From Cellulomonas fengjieae (GTDB taxonomy: Bacteria > Actinomycetota > Actinomycetes > Actinomycetales > Cellulomonadaceae), in the NCBI RefSeq assembly GCF_018388465.1, contig NZ_CP074404.1, positions 2,356,001 through 2,420,000 on the forward strand: a DNA stretch of 64,000 nt, in the 5' to 3' direction. Of this stretch, positions 23,952 to 33,403 are shown in pieces (position 1 is the stretch's first letter; every line of letters starts with the position of its first letter). The notes under the pieces are model-generated. The model ran no database searches. It had not been told where the DNA came from and saw only the letters and a program-made list of their open reading frames with translations. The translations under genes were made by a program, and so were the position numbers.

Positions 23952-25703
23952 ATGACGACGATCGACACCCGACCCCTGCGCACCCTGGTGCACACCGCCG
24001 GCTCGCCCGACGGCGAGTGGTGGCGCGATGCCGTGATCTACCAGGTCTACCCGCGCTCGTTCGCGGACGCGTCCGGGGACGGAATCGGCGACCTGCCGGG
24101 CGTCACCTCGCGGCTGGACCACCTGGCCGAGCTGGGGGTGGACGCCGTCTGGCTCTCCCCGTTCTACCGGTCACCGCAGGCCGACGCCGGCTACGACGTG
24201 GCCGACTACCGCGACGTGGACCCCCTGTTCGGCACGCTCGAGGACTTCGACACCATGCTGGAGCGCGCGCACGGCCTGGGCCTGCGCGTGATCGTCGACC
24301 TGGTGCCCAACCACACCTCGGACGAGCACGTCTGGTTCCAGGCCGCCCTCGCCGCCGGACCCGGTTCGCCCGAGCGCGCCCGCTACCTGTTCCGTGCGGG
24401 CCGCGGCATCGACGGGTCGGAGCCGCCCAACAACTGGCAGTCGATCTTCGGCGGTCCGGCGTGGACCCGCACGACCGACCCCGACGGCACCCCCGGCGAG
24501 TGGTACCTGCACCTGTTCGACTCGCGTCAGCCCGACCTCGACTGGGAGCACCCCGAGGTCCGGTCCGAGTTCGAGGACGTCCTGCGGTTCTGGCTGGACC
24601 GTGGTGTCGACGGCTTCCGCATCGACGTCGCGCACGGCATGGTCAAGGCGCCGGGGCTGCCCGACTGGGACGGGCACGTCTCCATGATCGAGGGCTCGGA
24701 GGGCGTCGCGCCCACCGACGTCGACCCGACCGACGCCGTCTCCGGCTCGGGCAACCAGGGTCCGATGTTCGACCAGGACGGCGTGCACGACATCTACCGC
24801 TCCTGGAACAAGGTGCTCGCCGAGTACCCCGGTGACCGCGCGCTCGTCGCCGAGGCCTGGGTGGAGCCGCTGTCGCGCCTGAGCCGGTACGTGCGCCCGG
24901 ACGAGATGCAGCAGGCGTTCAACTTCGCGTTCCTGAGCACGCACTGGGACGCGCCGGCGCTGCGGTCCGTCGTCGAGGCCTCCTACCGTGCGTCGGACGC
25001 CGTGGGCGCCCCGACCACCTGGGTGCTGTCCAACCACGACGTCGTCCGCCACGCCTCGCGCCTCGGCCTGGCCGAGCCGGGCTCGCGCCCCAACGGGATC
25101 GGCCACGGCGACGAGCAGCCCGACGAGGTCCTTGGGCTGCGTCGTGCGCGTTGCGCCTCCCTGCTCATGCTCGGCCTGCCGGGCTCCGCGTACCTGTACC
25201 AGGGCGAGGAGCTCGGCCTGCCGGACCACACCTCGCTCGACGACGGCCTGCGCCAGGACCCCGCGTTCTTCCGGACCGGCGGCGCCGAGCGCGGTCGCGA
25301 CGGGTGCCGCGTCCCCCTCCCCTGGGCGGCGGGCGAGGCCGGGTTCGGGTTCTCCCCGACCGGCGTGACGTGGCTGCCCCAGCCCGCCGAGTGGGCCTCG
25401 TACGCGCTCGACGCCCAGCGCGGCGCCGCCGGGTCGACGTACGAGACGTACCGGGCGGCGCTCCGGCAGCGCCGGGAGTCGCGCCTCGGCTCCGGCGGGA
25501 TGGAGTGGCTGCACGGGCTCGGCGACGACGTGATCGCGTTCGTGAACCGTGACGTGCTGGTTGTCGCCAACCTCGGGGCCGACGCCGTCGCGCTGCCGGC
25601 GGGCACCGAGGTGCTGCTCGCCTCGATCGACCTGCCGGTCGGCGCCGACGGTGACGTGCTGGTTCCCTCGGATGCCACCGTCTGGGCGCGCCACACCGCC
25701 TGA
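23952..25703 (+). CDS. GH13 alpha-glucosidase
   Basis: This 583-aa cytoplasmic GH13 enzyme belongs to the alpha-glucosidase/oligo-1,6-glucosidase branch. It opens with WWRDAVIYQVYPRSFADASG. Active-site regions are DLVPNH (116-121), nucleophile Asp225 in GFRIDVAHG, acid/base Glu301 in LVAEAW, and HD 362-363 in LSNHDVVRH. It would release glucose from imported malto-oligosaccharides. ATG 23952 follows GTGAGG; GTG 23937 is a less likely start. It lies 82 bases after the regulator and ends at a strong bidirectional hairpin. Confidence 0.9.
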   Translation: MTTIDTRPLRTLVHTAGSPDGEWWRDAVIYQVYPRSFADASGDGIGDLPGVTSRLDHLAELGVDAVWLSPFYRSPQADAGYDVADYRDVDPLFGTLEDFDTMLERAHGLGLRVIVDLVPNHTSDEHVWFQAALAAGPGSPERARYLFRAGRGIDGSEPPNNWQSIFGGPAWTRTTDPDGTPGEWYLHLFDSRQPDLDWEHPEVRSEFEDVLRFWLDRGVDGFRIDVAHGMVKAPGLPDWDGHVSMIEGSEGVAPTDVDPTDAVSGSGNQGPMFDQDGVHDIYRSWNKVLAEYPGDRALVAEAWVEPLSRLSRYVRPDEMQQAFNFAFLSTHWDAPALRSVVEASYRASDAVGAPTTWVLSNHDVVRHASRLGLAEPGSRPNGIGHGDEQPDEVLGLRRARCASLLMLGLPGSAYLYQGEELGLPDHTSLDDGLRQDPAFFRTGGAERGRDGCRVPLPWAAGEAGFGFSPTGVTWLPQPAEWASYALDAQRGAAGSTYETYRAALRQRRESRLGSGGMEWLHGLGDDVIAFVNRDVLVVANLGADAVALPAGTEVLLASIDLPVGADGDVLVPSDATVWARHTA

Positions 25704-25712
25704 GCTGCACGA

Positions 25713-25748
25713 GGACGGCCCCGCCGAGCCTGCTCGGCGGGGCCGTCC
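25713..25748. terminator. Bidirectional terminator between two GH13 genes
   Basis: A perfect 16-bp stem pairs 25713-25728 with 25733-25748 around a four-base CCTG loop. It lies between the convergent ends of the alpha-glucosidase (25703) and the alpha-amylase (25754). Confidence 0.85.
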
Positions 25749-25753
25749 GGGTG

Positions 25754-27202
25754 TCAGGGGCGGGCTGCGACGTGGAACGCCTGGGCGCTCAGCGGCGGCA
25801 CCACGACCGCGACGCTGCCGTCCTCGACGCGGATCGCGGCGCCCGGGCACGCCTCACCGGCCGCGACCGGCAGCCCGAGCACGTCGCAGTAGCGGCCGTC
25901 GGGCAGGCTCGTCGACAGCGTCGTGTCGAGCGGCTCGTCGCCGAGGTTGACCACCACCAGGCCCCGCTCGCCGCGGCCGACGGCGACCGCGTCACCGTCG
26001 GACCAGGCGTCCACCATCGGCGCGTCCCCGACGACGTTGCGCCAGCCCACCATGCCGGCGATCGGCGTCCAGCGGTGCTGGCACACCCAGTCGCCGTCGG
26101 CGAGGTCCACCCGCGGCCCCGCCTCGCGGCACGACGCGTCCAGCACGCGGCCGTCGGCGTCCTGCGGCGGACCGGCGTCACGGTCGGAGAACGCGTAGCC
26201 GCTGTACACCGCCGGCGTCCCGTACGTCCCGGCGAGCATCAGGACGTTCGCGAGCGCGTACTGCTCCGCGTCGGCGTAGCTGAGCGTCGACCCGTTGCGC
26301 TCGGTGTCGTGGTTGTCGACGAACACCACCGCGTCATCCGTCGGCAGGACCTGCGAGGACGTCCCCAGCTCGAGCGCGCGCCCGGGCGCCCCCGCGAGCA
26401 CGCCCTGCAGCTCCCTGCCGTACGCGAACTCGTAGACCTTGCCGTTGCCCACGTACTGCTCGGGCGTCACCGGCTCGCCGGAGCCTCGGATGACCTCCTG
26501 CGCGATGCCCGTGCCCTCGGGCAGCTCCGCGACGATGGCCGCGACGTCCTGCGGGGCCATGTGCTTGGCCGCGTCGATCCGGAACCCGTCGACGCCGAGG
26601 GACAGCAGGTCCTCCAGGTAGGCGACGACCGTGGCCCGCACGTGCGCGGTCCCCGTGGCCAGGTCGGCCAGGTTGACCAGCTCGCACGTCTGCACCTGGT
26701 GCGCGTCCTGGTAGAGGGCGATGTCGTCGTTCGGCGTCAGGCCGCAGTGGTGGAAGTCGGCCTCGGAGTACAGCCCGGGGTACTCGTAGTGCGCGTACGG
26801 CGACCCCGCCCACCCGGTGCCCGGCGCGTCCTGGCCGGTCATGTGGTTGACCACGGCGTCGGCCCACACGTCGACCCCGGCCTCGTGGCACGTCTCCACC
26901 ATGGCCGCGTACTGCTCGCGCGTGCCCAGGCGCGACTCCACCCGGTGGCTGACCGGCTGGTAGGCCGTCCACCACTGCTCCCCCACGATGTGCTCCTGCG
27001 GCGGGCCGGTCAGCACCCACGCGTAGCCGGCGGGACCCAGGGCCTCCGTGCACTCGGTCGCCACGGCGTCCCACGTCCACTGGAACAGCTGCACCCCGAC
27101 GTCACGCGTCTGGGTCACGGCCGGCTCGGACGGACCGCTGCACGCGGCCAGGACTGCCAGGGCGCCGACCAGGACGGTCGTGCGGGCGCGCAGGTGCGAC
27201 AT
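25754..27202 (-). CDS. Lipoprotein alpha-amylase (GH13, animal/Streptomyces-like)
   Basis: This 482-aa alpha-amylase starts MSHLRARTTVLVGALAVLAA and continues with Cys21 of an LAAC lipobox, so it should be tethered to the outer face of the membrane. Catalytic regions are DAVVNH (115-120), nucleophile Asp210 in GFRIDAAKH, acid/base Glu236 in IAQEVI, and HD 298-299 in VDNHDTER. It cuts starch near the cell surface to feed MalEFG. No starch-binding module is attached. ATG 27202 follows GAGG. An operator-like palindrome lies 21 bases upstream of the start. Confidence 0.88.
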   Translation of the reverse strand: MSHLRARTTVLVGALAVLAACSGPSEPAVTQTRDVGVQLFQWTWDAVATECTEALGPAGYAWVLTGPPQEHIVGEQWWTAYQPVSHRVESRLGTREQYAAMVETCHEAGVDVWADAVVNHMTGQDAPGTGWAGSPYAHYEYPGLYSEADFHHCGLTPNDDIALYQDAHQVQTCELVNLADLATGTAHVRATVVAYLEDLLSLGVDGFRIDAAKHMAPQDVAAIVAELPEGTGIAQEVIRGSGEPVTPEQYVGNGKVYEFAYGRELQGVLAGAPGRALELGTSSQVLPTDDAVVFVDNHDTERNGSTLSYADAEQYALANVLMLAGTYGTPAVYSGYAFSDRDAGPPQDADGRVLDASCREAGPRVDLADGDWVCQHRWTPIAGMVGWRNVVGDAPMVDAWSDGDAVAVGRGERGLVVVNLGDEPLDTTLSTSLPDGRYCDVLGLPVAAGEACPGAAIRVEDGSVAVVVPPLSAQAFHVAARP

Positions 27203-27222
27203 CGTCACCTCGGGAGTGGGCC

Positions 27223-27234
27223 GCAACGCGTTGC
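27223..27234. promoter_or_regulatory. Candidate LacI-family operator upstream of the alpha-amylase
   Basis: GCAACGCGTTGC is a perfect 12-base palindrome of LacI-operator form with a central CG. It ends 21 bases before the alpha-amylase ATG, where bound repressor would block the promoter or early transcript. The divergent region upstream of malE carries degenerate versions of it. Confidence 0.6.
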
Positions 27235-27295
27235 AGCAACGTGCAGGACGGCACACCCTAACGCGCGGGGTGGTCCCACAGCATCGAGTCGAGCA

Positions 27296-28480
27296 TCAGC
27301 CGCCCGACACGCTCAGCTCGGCCTCGTGCAGCGCGGCGGCGAACTCCGGCGACAGGTCGCGCGAGTCCAGCCAGCCGTACGGCAGGAGCGGTCGCTTGGG
27401 CGATCCGGCGCGTCCCCGCTGTCCCTCGGCACCCGCGCCCGGGTAGCCCTGGTCGAGGTCGAGGCGGGCCAGCCGCTCGTCGAGCTCGGCCATGGTCGAG
27501 ACCAGCCCGAGGGCGGCCCGGGTCTCCCCACCGACGACGTAGCCCTTGAAGTACCAGGCCATGTGCTTGCGCATCTCACGCAGCGCCTTGCCCTCGTCGC
27601 CGAAGTGCTCGACCATCAGCTCGGCGTGCCGGCGCACGATCGACGCGACGTAGCCGAGGCCCGGCCGGATGCGCTCGTCGGACCCGGCGAACGCGGCCGC
27701 GAGGTCGGCGAACAGCCACGGACGGCCCTGGCAGCCGCGACCGACGACGACGCCGTCGCAGCCGGTCTGCGCGACCATCTCCAGGGCGTCCTCCGCGGAC
27801 CAGATGTCGCCGTTGCCCAGCACCGGGATGTCGGTCACGGTCTGCTTGAGCTGGGCGATCGCGTCCCAGTCGGCCGTGCCGGAGTAGTAGTCGGCGGCGG
27901 TGCGGGCGTGCAGCGCGACCGCCGCGACACCGACCTCCTGCGCGACCAGGCCGGCCTCGAGGTAGGTCAGGTGGTCGTCGTCGATGCCCTTGCGCATCTT
28001 CACGGTGACCGGGACGCCGTAGGGGCTGGCCGCGTCGACCGCGGCCGTGATGATCGCCCGGAACAGATCCCGCTTCCAGGGCAGCACCGCTCCCCCGCCG
28101 CGGCGCGTGACCTTGGGCACCGGGCAGCCGAAGTTGAGGTCGACGTGGTCGGCGCGGTCCTCGCTCGCGATGAGCCGGACCGCGGCGCCGACGGTCGCGG
28201 GGTCGACGCCGTACACCTGCACGGAGCGCGGTCGCTCGTCCGGCTCGTGCGAGATAATCCGCATCGACTCCTCGCCACGCTCGACCAGCGCACGCGACGT
28301 GACCATCTCGGCCACGTACAGACCGGCGCCGGACTCGCGGCACAGCCGGCGGAACGCGGCGTTGGTGACGCCGGCCATGGGCGCCAGCACGACGGGGGTG
28401 TCGATGGTCAGCGGGCCGATGCGCAGCGGCGGCAGGACGGCACCGGGGCGCGCCGGAACCGCAGGAGTCATCGTGGTCAC
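27296..28480 (-). CDS. dusB: tRNA-dihydrouridine synthase
   Basis: This 394-aa FMN enzyme reduces uridine to dihydrouridine in tRNA D loops. VVLAPMAGVTNAAFRRLCRE opens the TIM barrel, catalytic Cys119 is in NFGCPVPKVTRRGGG, and VVGRGCQGRPWLFADL binds the FMN phosphate. It matches the NifR3/DusB branch. It is the first housekeeping gene after the maltose locus. Its C-terminal extension is moderately longer than that of enterobacterial DusB. Confidence 0.93.
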   Translation of the reverse strand: MTTMTPAVPARPGAVLPPLRIGPLTIDTPVVLAPMAGVTNAAFRRLCRESGAGLYVAEMVTSRALVERGEESMRIISHEPDERPRSVQVYGVDPATVGAAVRLIASEDRADHVDLNFGCPVPKVTRRGGGAVLPWKRDLFRAIITAAVDAASPYGVPVTVKMRKGIDDDHLTYLEAGLVAQEVGVAAVALHARTAADYYSGTADWDAIAQLKQTVTDIPVLGNGDIWSAEDALEMVAQTGCDGVVVGRGCQGRPWLFADLAAAFAGSDERIRPGLGYVASIVRRHAELMVEHFGDEGKALREMRKHMAWYFKGYVVGGETRAALGLVSTMAELDERLARLDLDQGYPGAGAEGQRGRAGSPKRPLLPYGWLDSRDLSPEFAAALHEAELSVSGG

Positions 28481-28567
28481 GCAGCCATTGTCCCTCAGCC
28501 GGGCAACCCGGCGTCCACGGCACTCAACCTTCCGGGATGCTGCTGCGTCTTCTACGGTGTGACCCCC

Positions 28568-29155
28568 ATGCCGCAGGCGCCGCAGCTACCCGCCCCGGCC
28601 GACGACGACGTCGGCGCCGAGTTGACGCGTGTGCTGCCGTCGGGACCTGCGACGACGGTCGACACCGACGCCGAGTTCACCGAGTTCATGGCCGCCCACA
28701 GCGCCGACCTGCTACGCACCGCGTGGCTGCTGGTCGGTGAAGCGCACCGCGCCGAGGAGCTGGTCCAGCACGCGCTGGTGCGCACCTACGCGTCCTGGTC
28801 CCGCGCCCGGCGCGACGACCCGCTGGCGTACACCCGACGAACCCTGGTGAACCTGCGCATCGACACCTGGCGACGACGACGTCGCGAGGTGCTGTCCGCG
28901 CCGGAGCACCTGCCCGAGAACGCCGCCGGGGGCACTCTGGGCCCTTCCGACGACCGCGACCAGCTAGTCCGTGCGCTCGCCCTGCTCTCTGCGCGCCAGC
29001 GCCGGATCGTCGTGCTGCGGCACTTCGTCGGGCTCCCGGAGGCCGAGGTGGCCGCCGAGCTCGGCGTCAGCGTCGGCACCGTGAAGTCCACGTCGTCCCG
29101 CGGCCTGGCGACCCTGCGCACGGCCCTGACCTCCACAGACCGGAGCACCCCGTGA
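28568..29155 (+). CDS. ECF-type RNA polymerase sigma factor (SigE-like family)
   Basis: This 195-aa sigma factor has region 2 (FTEFMAAHSADLLRTAWLLV, then HRAEELVQHALVRTYASWSR) and region 4 (ALALLSARQRRIVVLRHFVG, then VAAELGVSVGTVKSTSSRGL) without region 3. ATG 28568 is used; GTG 28559 in frame is possible. A TACGGT -10-like box (28553-28558) sits 9 bases before the ATG, so a leaderless mRNA is possible. The next gene encodes a single-pass membrane protein and overlaps as GTGA, the usual arrangement for a sigma factor with its membrane partner. Confidence 0.87.
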   Translation: MPQAPQLPAPADDDVGAELTRVLPSGPATTVDTDAEFTEFMAAHSADLLRTAWLLVGEAHRAEELVQHALVRTYASWSRARRDDPLAYTRRTLVNLRIDTWRRRRREVLSAPEHLPENAAGGTLGPSDDRDQLVRALALLSARQRRIVVLRHFVGLPEAEVAAELGVSVGTVKSTSSRGLATLRTALTSTDRSTP

Positions 29156-30105
29156 CCTCCATGCTGTCCGACGAGGACCTCGTCCGAGCCCTGCGCACCC
29201 GCGCCGACGTCGCGCTGCCGACGATGACCCTCGACCCCGGCGAGACCGTCGCCGCGGGTCGTCGGCGGCGCCGTCAGCGTGCGATCGGTGGCTCGGTGTC
29301 GGCCGTCGCGGCGCTCGCCCTCGTGGCCGGCGGGGCCGTCGGCGCCATCCCCCTTCCGCACCGCACGCCGGTCGGCACCCAAGCGCCACGGATGCTCGGC
29401 ACCGACCCCTCGGTCGAGGTGGCGCAGAACATGTGGGCGGCCAACGTGCCGGTCCTGCGAGACGGGCCGGACGGCAGCTGGCTGGACCTGAACCTGTCCG
29501 TCGAGGTCGACAGCCGGAGTCCCACCGGTGGGCGGATCTACGCGGTCGGGGTGCAGGCCCTCGGCGACCTTCCCGACGGCCGCGCCGGCGTCACGGTCGC
29601 CGCTCGGGACGGGTACGACGGCGGGGACGGCTCATCGCTCGGCACGGCCGCCACGGTCACGTGGAGCACCGACAGAACCCTGGACCGCGGTGCGCTGTAC
29701 CCGGCGGCACGGCGGGCCACCTTCTTGCCACCCGAGAGCGCCAGCAGCGACTGGCGGAGCACCGTCGTGATCCTCGTGGGCGACGTACCGCCCGGGCTCG
29801 AGAACCCGCGCGTCTTCGTCACGTACCCCGTGGGCGTCAACGAGGACGTCGACGGCGACGACGTCATCGCGCAGACGGGAGCGACCTTCGAGGTCCCCAC
29901 CTTCCGGGCACCGGGCTCCGACAGACTCCTCTTCGCGGTCCGCGAGAACACCACGGTGGCCAACTTCATCGAGTTGCAGGGCTCCGCTCCACCGTTCACG
30001 ACGTTCGTCGGCGCGGACGGCGCGACCGTCGCGGGCGAGGGCTGCGGCAGGCTCGACGCCTGCGAGCTCACCGCCGATCAGGTCCTCGCGCGCGTCCAGC
30101 CCTAG
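29152..30105 (+). CDS. Single-pass membrane protein, putative anti-sigma partner
   Basis: This 317-aa protein has about 40 cytoplasmic residues (SDEDLVRALRTRADVALPTM), a basic RRRRRQR stretch, and one membrane segment (SVSAVAALALVAGGAVGAIP). An extracytoplasmic domain of about 250 residues follows with no recognised family. It has two late Cys residues (GEGCGRLDACEL). The cytoplasmic part lacks a clear zinc anti-sigma His-x3-Cys-x2-Cys motif. GTG 29152 overlaps the sigma factor stop. By position it should sense an envelope signal and hold or modulate the sigma factor. Confidence 0.65.
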   Translation: MTSMLSDEDLVRALRTRADVALPTMTLDPGETVAAGRRRRRQRAIGGSVSAVAALALVAGGAVGAIPLPHRTPVGTQAPRMLGTDPSVEVAQNMWAANVPVLRDGPDGSWLDLNLSVEVDSRSPTGGRIYAVGVQALGDLPDGRAGVTVAARDGYDGGDGSSLGTAATVTWSTDRTLDRGALYPAARRATFLPPESASSDWRSTVVILVGDVPPGLENPRVFVTYPVGVNEDVDGDDVIAQTGATFEVPTFRAPGSDRLLFAVRENTTVANFIELQGSAPPFTTFVGADGATVAGEGCGRLDACELTADQVLARVQP

Positions 30106-30110
30106 ACGCA

Positions 30111-30143
30111 CCGCAGGCCCGGAGCAGCGCTCCGGGCCTGCGG
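30111..30143. terminator. Bidirectional terminator after the sigma operon
   Basis: A perfect 15-bp stem pairs 30111-30125 with 30129-30143 around an AGC loop. It starts 5 bases after the membrane-protein stop and lies 11 bases before the end of the convergent glyQS gene. Confidence 0.85.
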
Positions 30144-30154
30144 GACGTGCGAGG

Positions 30155-31540
<1,386 letters not shown>

Positions 31541-31664
31541 GATCGATCACTCCAGGGTGGTGGCGCCCGCGGCTGGGTGCCGCGGACGGATGGACCGCAG
31601 CGGGGACCGCCGCGGTTGAGCAGATGAGTGCAGCCCAGGCTACCGGTCGCCCGGCCCGAGCGTT

Positions 31665-31693
31665 TTGACAACCGTTCTCGCCTAACTGAGAAT
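31665..31693 (+). promoter_or_regulatory. znuA promoter (leaderless)
   Basis: A consensus TTGACA -35 (31665-31670) and GAGAAT -10 (31688-31693) are separated by 17 bases. The predicted transcription start is about 31700-31701, which is the A of the ATG that fits MYNARRL. No ribosome site precedes that ATG. Together these suggest a leaderless transcript. Confidence 0.65.
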
Positions 31694-31701
31694 GATCGTC
31701 A
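31666..31701. promoter_or_regulatory. Two Zur-like boxes over the znuA promoter
   Basis: TGAGAATGATCGTCA (31687-31701) fits the actinobacterial Zur pattern TGAnAATGATnnTCA and covers the -10 and start codon. TGACAACCGTTCTCG (31666-31680) is a weaker copy covering the -35. Their centres are 21 bases apart, two helical turns, so dimers could bind on one face of the DNA. Zinc repression of znuABC is the expected outcome. Confidence 0.7.
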
Positions 31702-32630
31702 TGTACAACGCTCGTCGTCTCGCTCTGCTGGCCCCGCTGGCCGCCCTGCCGCTCCTCGTCAGCGGCTGCACCAGCGATTCCGGTACCGAGGACGGGACCG
31801 TCGACGTGATGGCGTCGTTCTACCCCCTGGAGTTCATCGCCGAGCAGGTGGGCGGCGACCGGGTGGACGTGCGGTCCGTGACGCCGCCGGGGGCCGAGCC
31901 GCACGACGTCGAGCTCTCCCCCGCGCAGGTCGCACGGATCGACGGTGCGGACCTGATGCTCTACCTGTCCGGCTTCCAGCCCGCGGTCGATGACGCGGTC
32001 GCGCAGACGTCGCCCGGGCACGTGGTCGACGCGGCCTCCGACACCACGCTGCTGGCAGCTGACGAGCACCACGAGGACGAGACTGCCGAGGAGCACCAGG
32101 AGCACGACCACGGGGAGCTCGACCCGCACTTCTGGCTCGACCCCAGCCGGATGCCGGCCGTCGTCGACGACGTCGCGACGGCACTCAGCGAGATCGACCC
32201 CGAGGGCGCGGACACGTACGCCGCCAACGCGGCTGCGCTCAACCAGCGGTTCGAGGACCTCGACGCGGCGTACGCCGCAGGGCTCCAGCAGTGCGGGTCG
32301 CGGACCTTCGTCACCTCGCACGACGCGTTCGGGTACCTGGCGGACCGGTACGACCTGGACCAGGTCGGCATCTCCGGCATCGACCCGGACGCCGAGCCGT
32401 CGCCCGCCCGGCTCGCCGAGGTGAAGGACATCGTGCGCGACGAGGGCGTGAGCACCATCTTCTTCGAGAGCCTGGTGAGCCCCAAGGTCGCCCAGACGCT
32501 GGCCGCCGACCTCGGGATCGACGCCGCCGTGCTCGACCCGCTCGAGGGGGTCACGGAGCCCGACGCCGACTACTTCTCGGTCGCCGAGGCGAACCTCGAC
32601 GCCCTGCGCATGGCATTGTCCTGCTCGTGA
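31701..32630 (+). CDS. znuA: Zinc ABC transporter substrate-binding lipoprotein
   Basis: This 309-aa lipoprotein starts MYNARRLALLAPLAALPLLV with lipobox VSGC (Cys23). The cluster-A metal-binding fold shows PPGAEPHDVELSP (first His ligand), a His/Glu-rich flexible loop (DEHHEDETAEEHQEHDHG), DPHFWLDP (second His), SHDAFGYLA (third His) and a late Glu/Asp site. The His-rich loop indicates zinc rather than manganese. ATG 31701 is chosen because it coincides with the predicted transcription start; ATG 31692 lies inside the -10. Its stop overlaps znuC. Confidence 0.93.
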   Translation: MYNARRLALLAPLAALPLLVSGCTSDSGTEDGTVDVMASFYPLEFIAEQVGGDRVDVRSVTPPGAEPHDVELSPAQVARIDGADLMLYLSGFQPAVDDAVAQTSPGHVVDAASDTTLLAADEHHEDETAEEHQEHDHGELDPHFWLDPSRMPAVVDDVATALSEIDPEGADTYAANAAALNQRFEDLDAAYAAGLQQCGSRTFVTSHDAFGYLADRYDLDQVGISGIDPDAEPSPARLAEVKDIVRDEGVSTIFFESLVSPKVAQTLAADLGIDAAVLDPLEGVTEPDADYFSVAEANLDALRMALSCS

Positions 32631-33403
32631 GCACACCCGTGATCGAGGCAGCCGGGCTCGGTGTGACGCTGGGCGGCCAGCCGATCCTCGACGGCATCGA
32701 CCTCACCGTTCCCGCGGGCGAGGTCCTCGCCCTGCTCGGCGCAAACGGCTCCGGCAAGTCCACCCTGGTGCGCACGCTGCTCGGCGTGGTGCCCCGCACG
32801 TCCGGCACGGTCCAGCTTTTCGGCGCCCCCCTGGGCCCGTCGGCACCGTGGGACCGCATCGGTTACGTCCCGCAGCGGCTGCCCGCGGCGGCAGGTGTAC
32901 CGGCCACCGCCTACGAGGTCGTGACGTCGGGACTGCTGCACGGCCGCACGCTGCGGCCCGCGCGCGGGCGCAGGCACCGCGTTCTCTCCGCACTGGCCGA
33001 CGTCGGCCTGGCCGACCGGGCGTTCCAGCGCGTGCAGGAGATGTCCGGCGGCCAGCAGCAGCGCGTGCTCATCGCCCGGGCCCTGGTGCGCGACCCCGAC
33101 CTGCTGGTGCTCGACGAGCCCACGTCGGGCATCGACATCCCCACGCAGGCCACCTTCGTCGACACCGTCAGCCGCCTGCACGACGCGGGGACCACCGTGG
33201 TGGTGATCCTGCACGAGCTCGGTCCGTTCGCCCCGCTCATCGACCGCGCCGTCGTGCTGCGGCACGGCAGGATCGCGCACGACGGGGCGCCACCCCGTGC
33301 CCGCGGTGAGCACGCCGGCGCCGACCACGTCCACACGCACGCGCACCCGGACCCCGAGCCGCCGCGCACCGGCCCGTCCCTGTCCGTGGAGGTGAACCCG
33401 TGA
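32627..33403 (+). CDS. znuC: Zinc ABC transporter ATP-binding protein
   Basis: This 258-aa ATPase powers ZnuB. Walker A is LLGANGSGKSTLV, the signature is EMSGGQQQRVLIARAL, Walker B is LLVLDEPTSGID, and the switch His is in VILHELG. The C-terminus carries a His-rich tail (HAGADHVHTHAHPDPEP) that could sense or buffer zinc. GTG 32627 overlaps the znuA stop as GTGA, and its own stop overlaps znuB the same way. Confidence 0.93.
   Translation: MSTPVIEAAGLGVTLGGQPILDGIDLTVPAGEVLALLGANGSGKSTLVRTLLGVVPRTSGTVQLFGAPLGPSAPWDRIGYVPQRLPAAAGVPATAYEVVTSGLLHGRTLRPARGRRHRVLSALADVGLADRAFQRVQEMSGGQQQRVLIARALVRDPDLLVLDEPTSGIDIPTQATFVDTVSRLHDAGTTVVVILHELGPFAPLIDRAVVLRHGRIAHDGAPPRARGEHAGADHVHTHAHPDPEPPRTGPSLSVEVNP

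Noticed and set aside
25751..28567. Long plus-strand frame leading into the sigma factor
   Set aside because: Only the last 195 codons encode a recognisable protein. The upstream part is antisense to the alpha-amylase and dusB, so the sigma factor start was set at 28568.
31541..31664. Possible T-box leader for glyQS
   Set aside because: No TGGNACCGCG-type antiterminator sequence or specifier layout was found on the minus strand upstream of the start.
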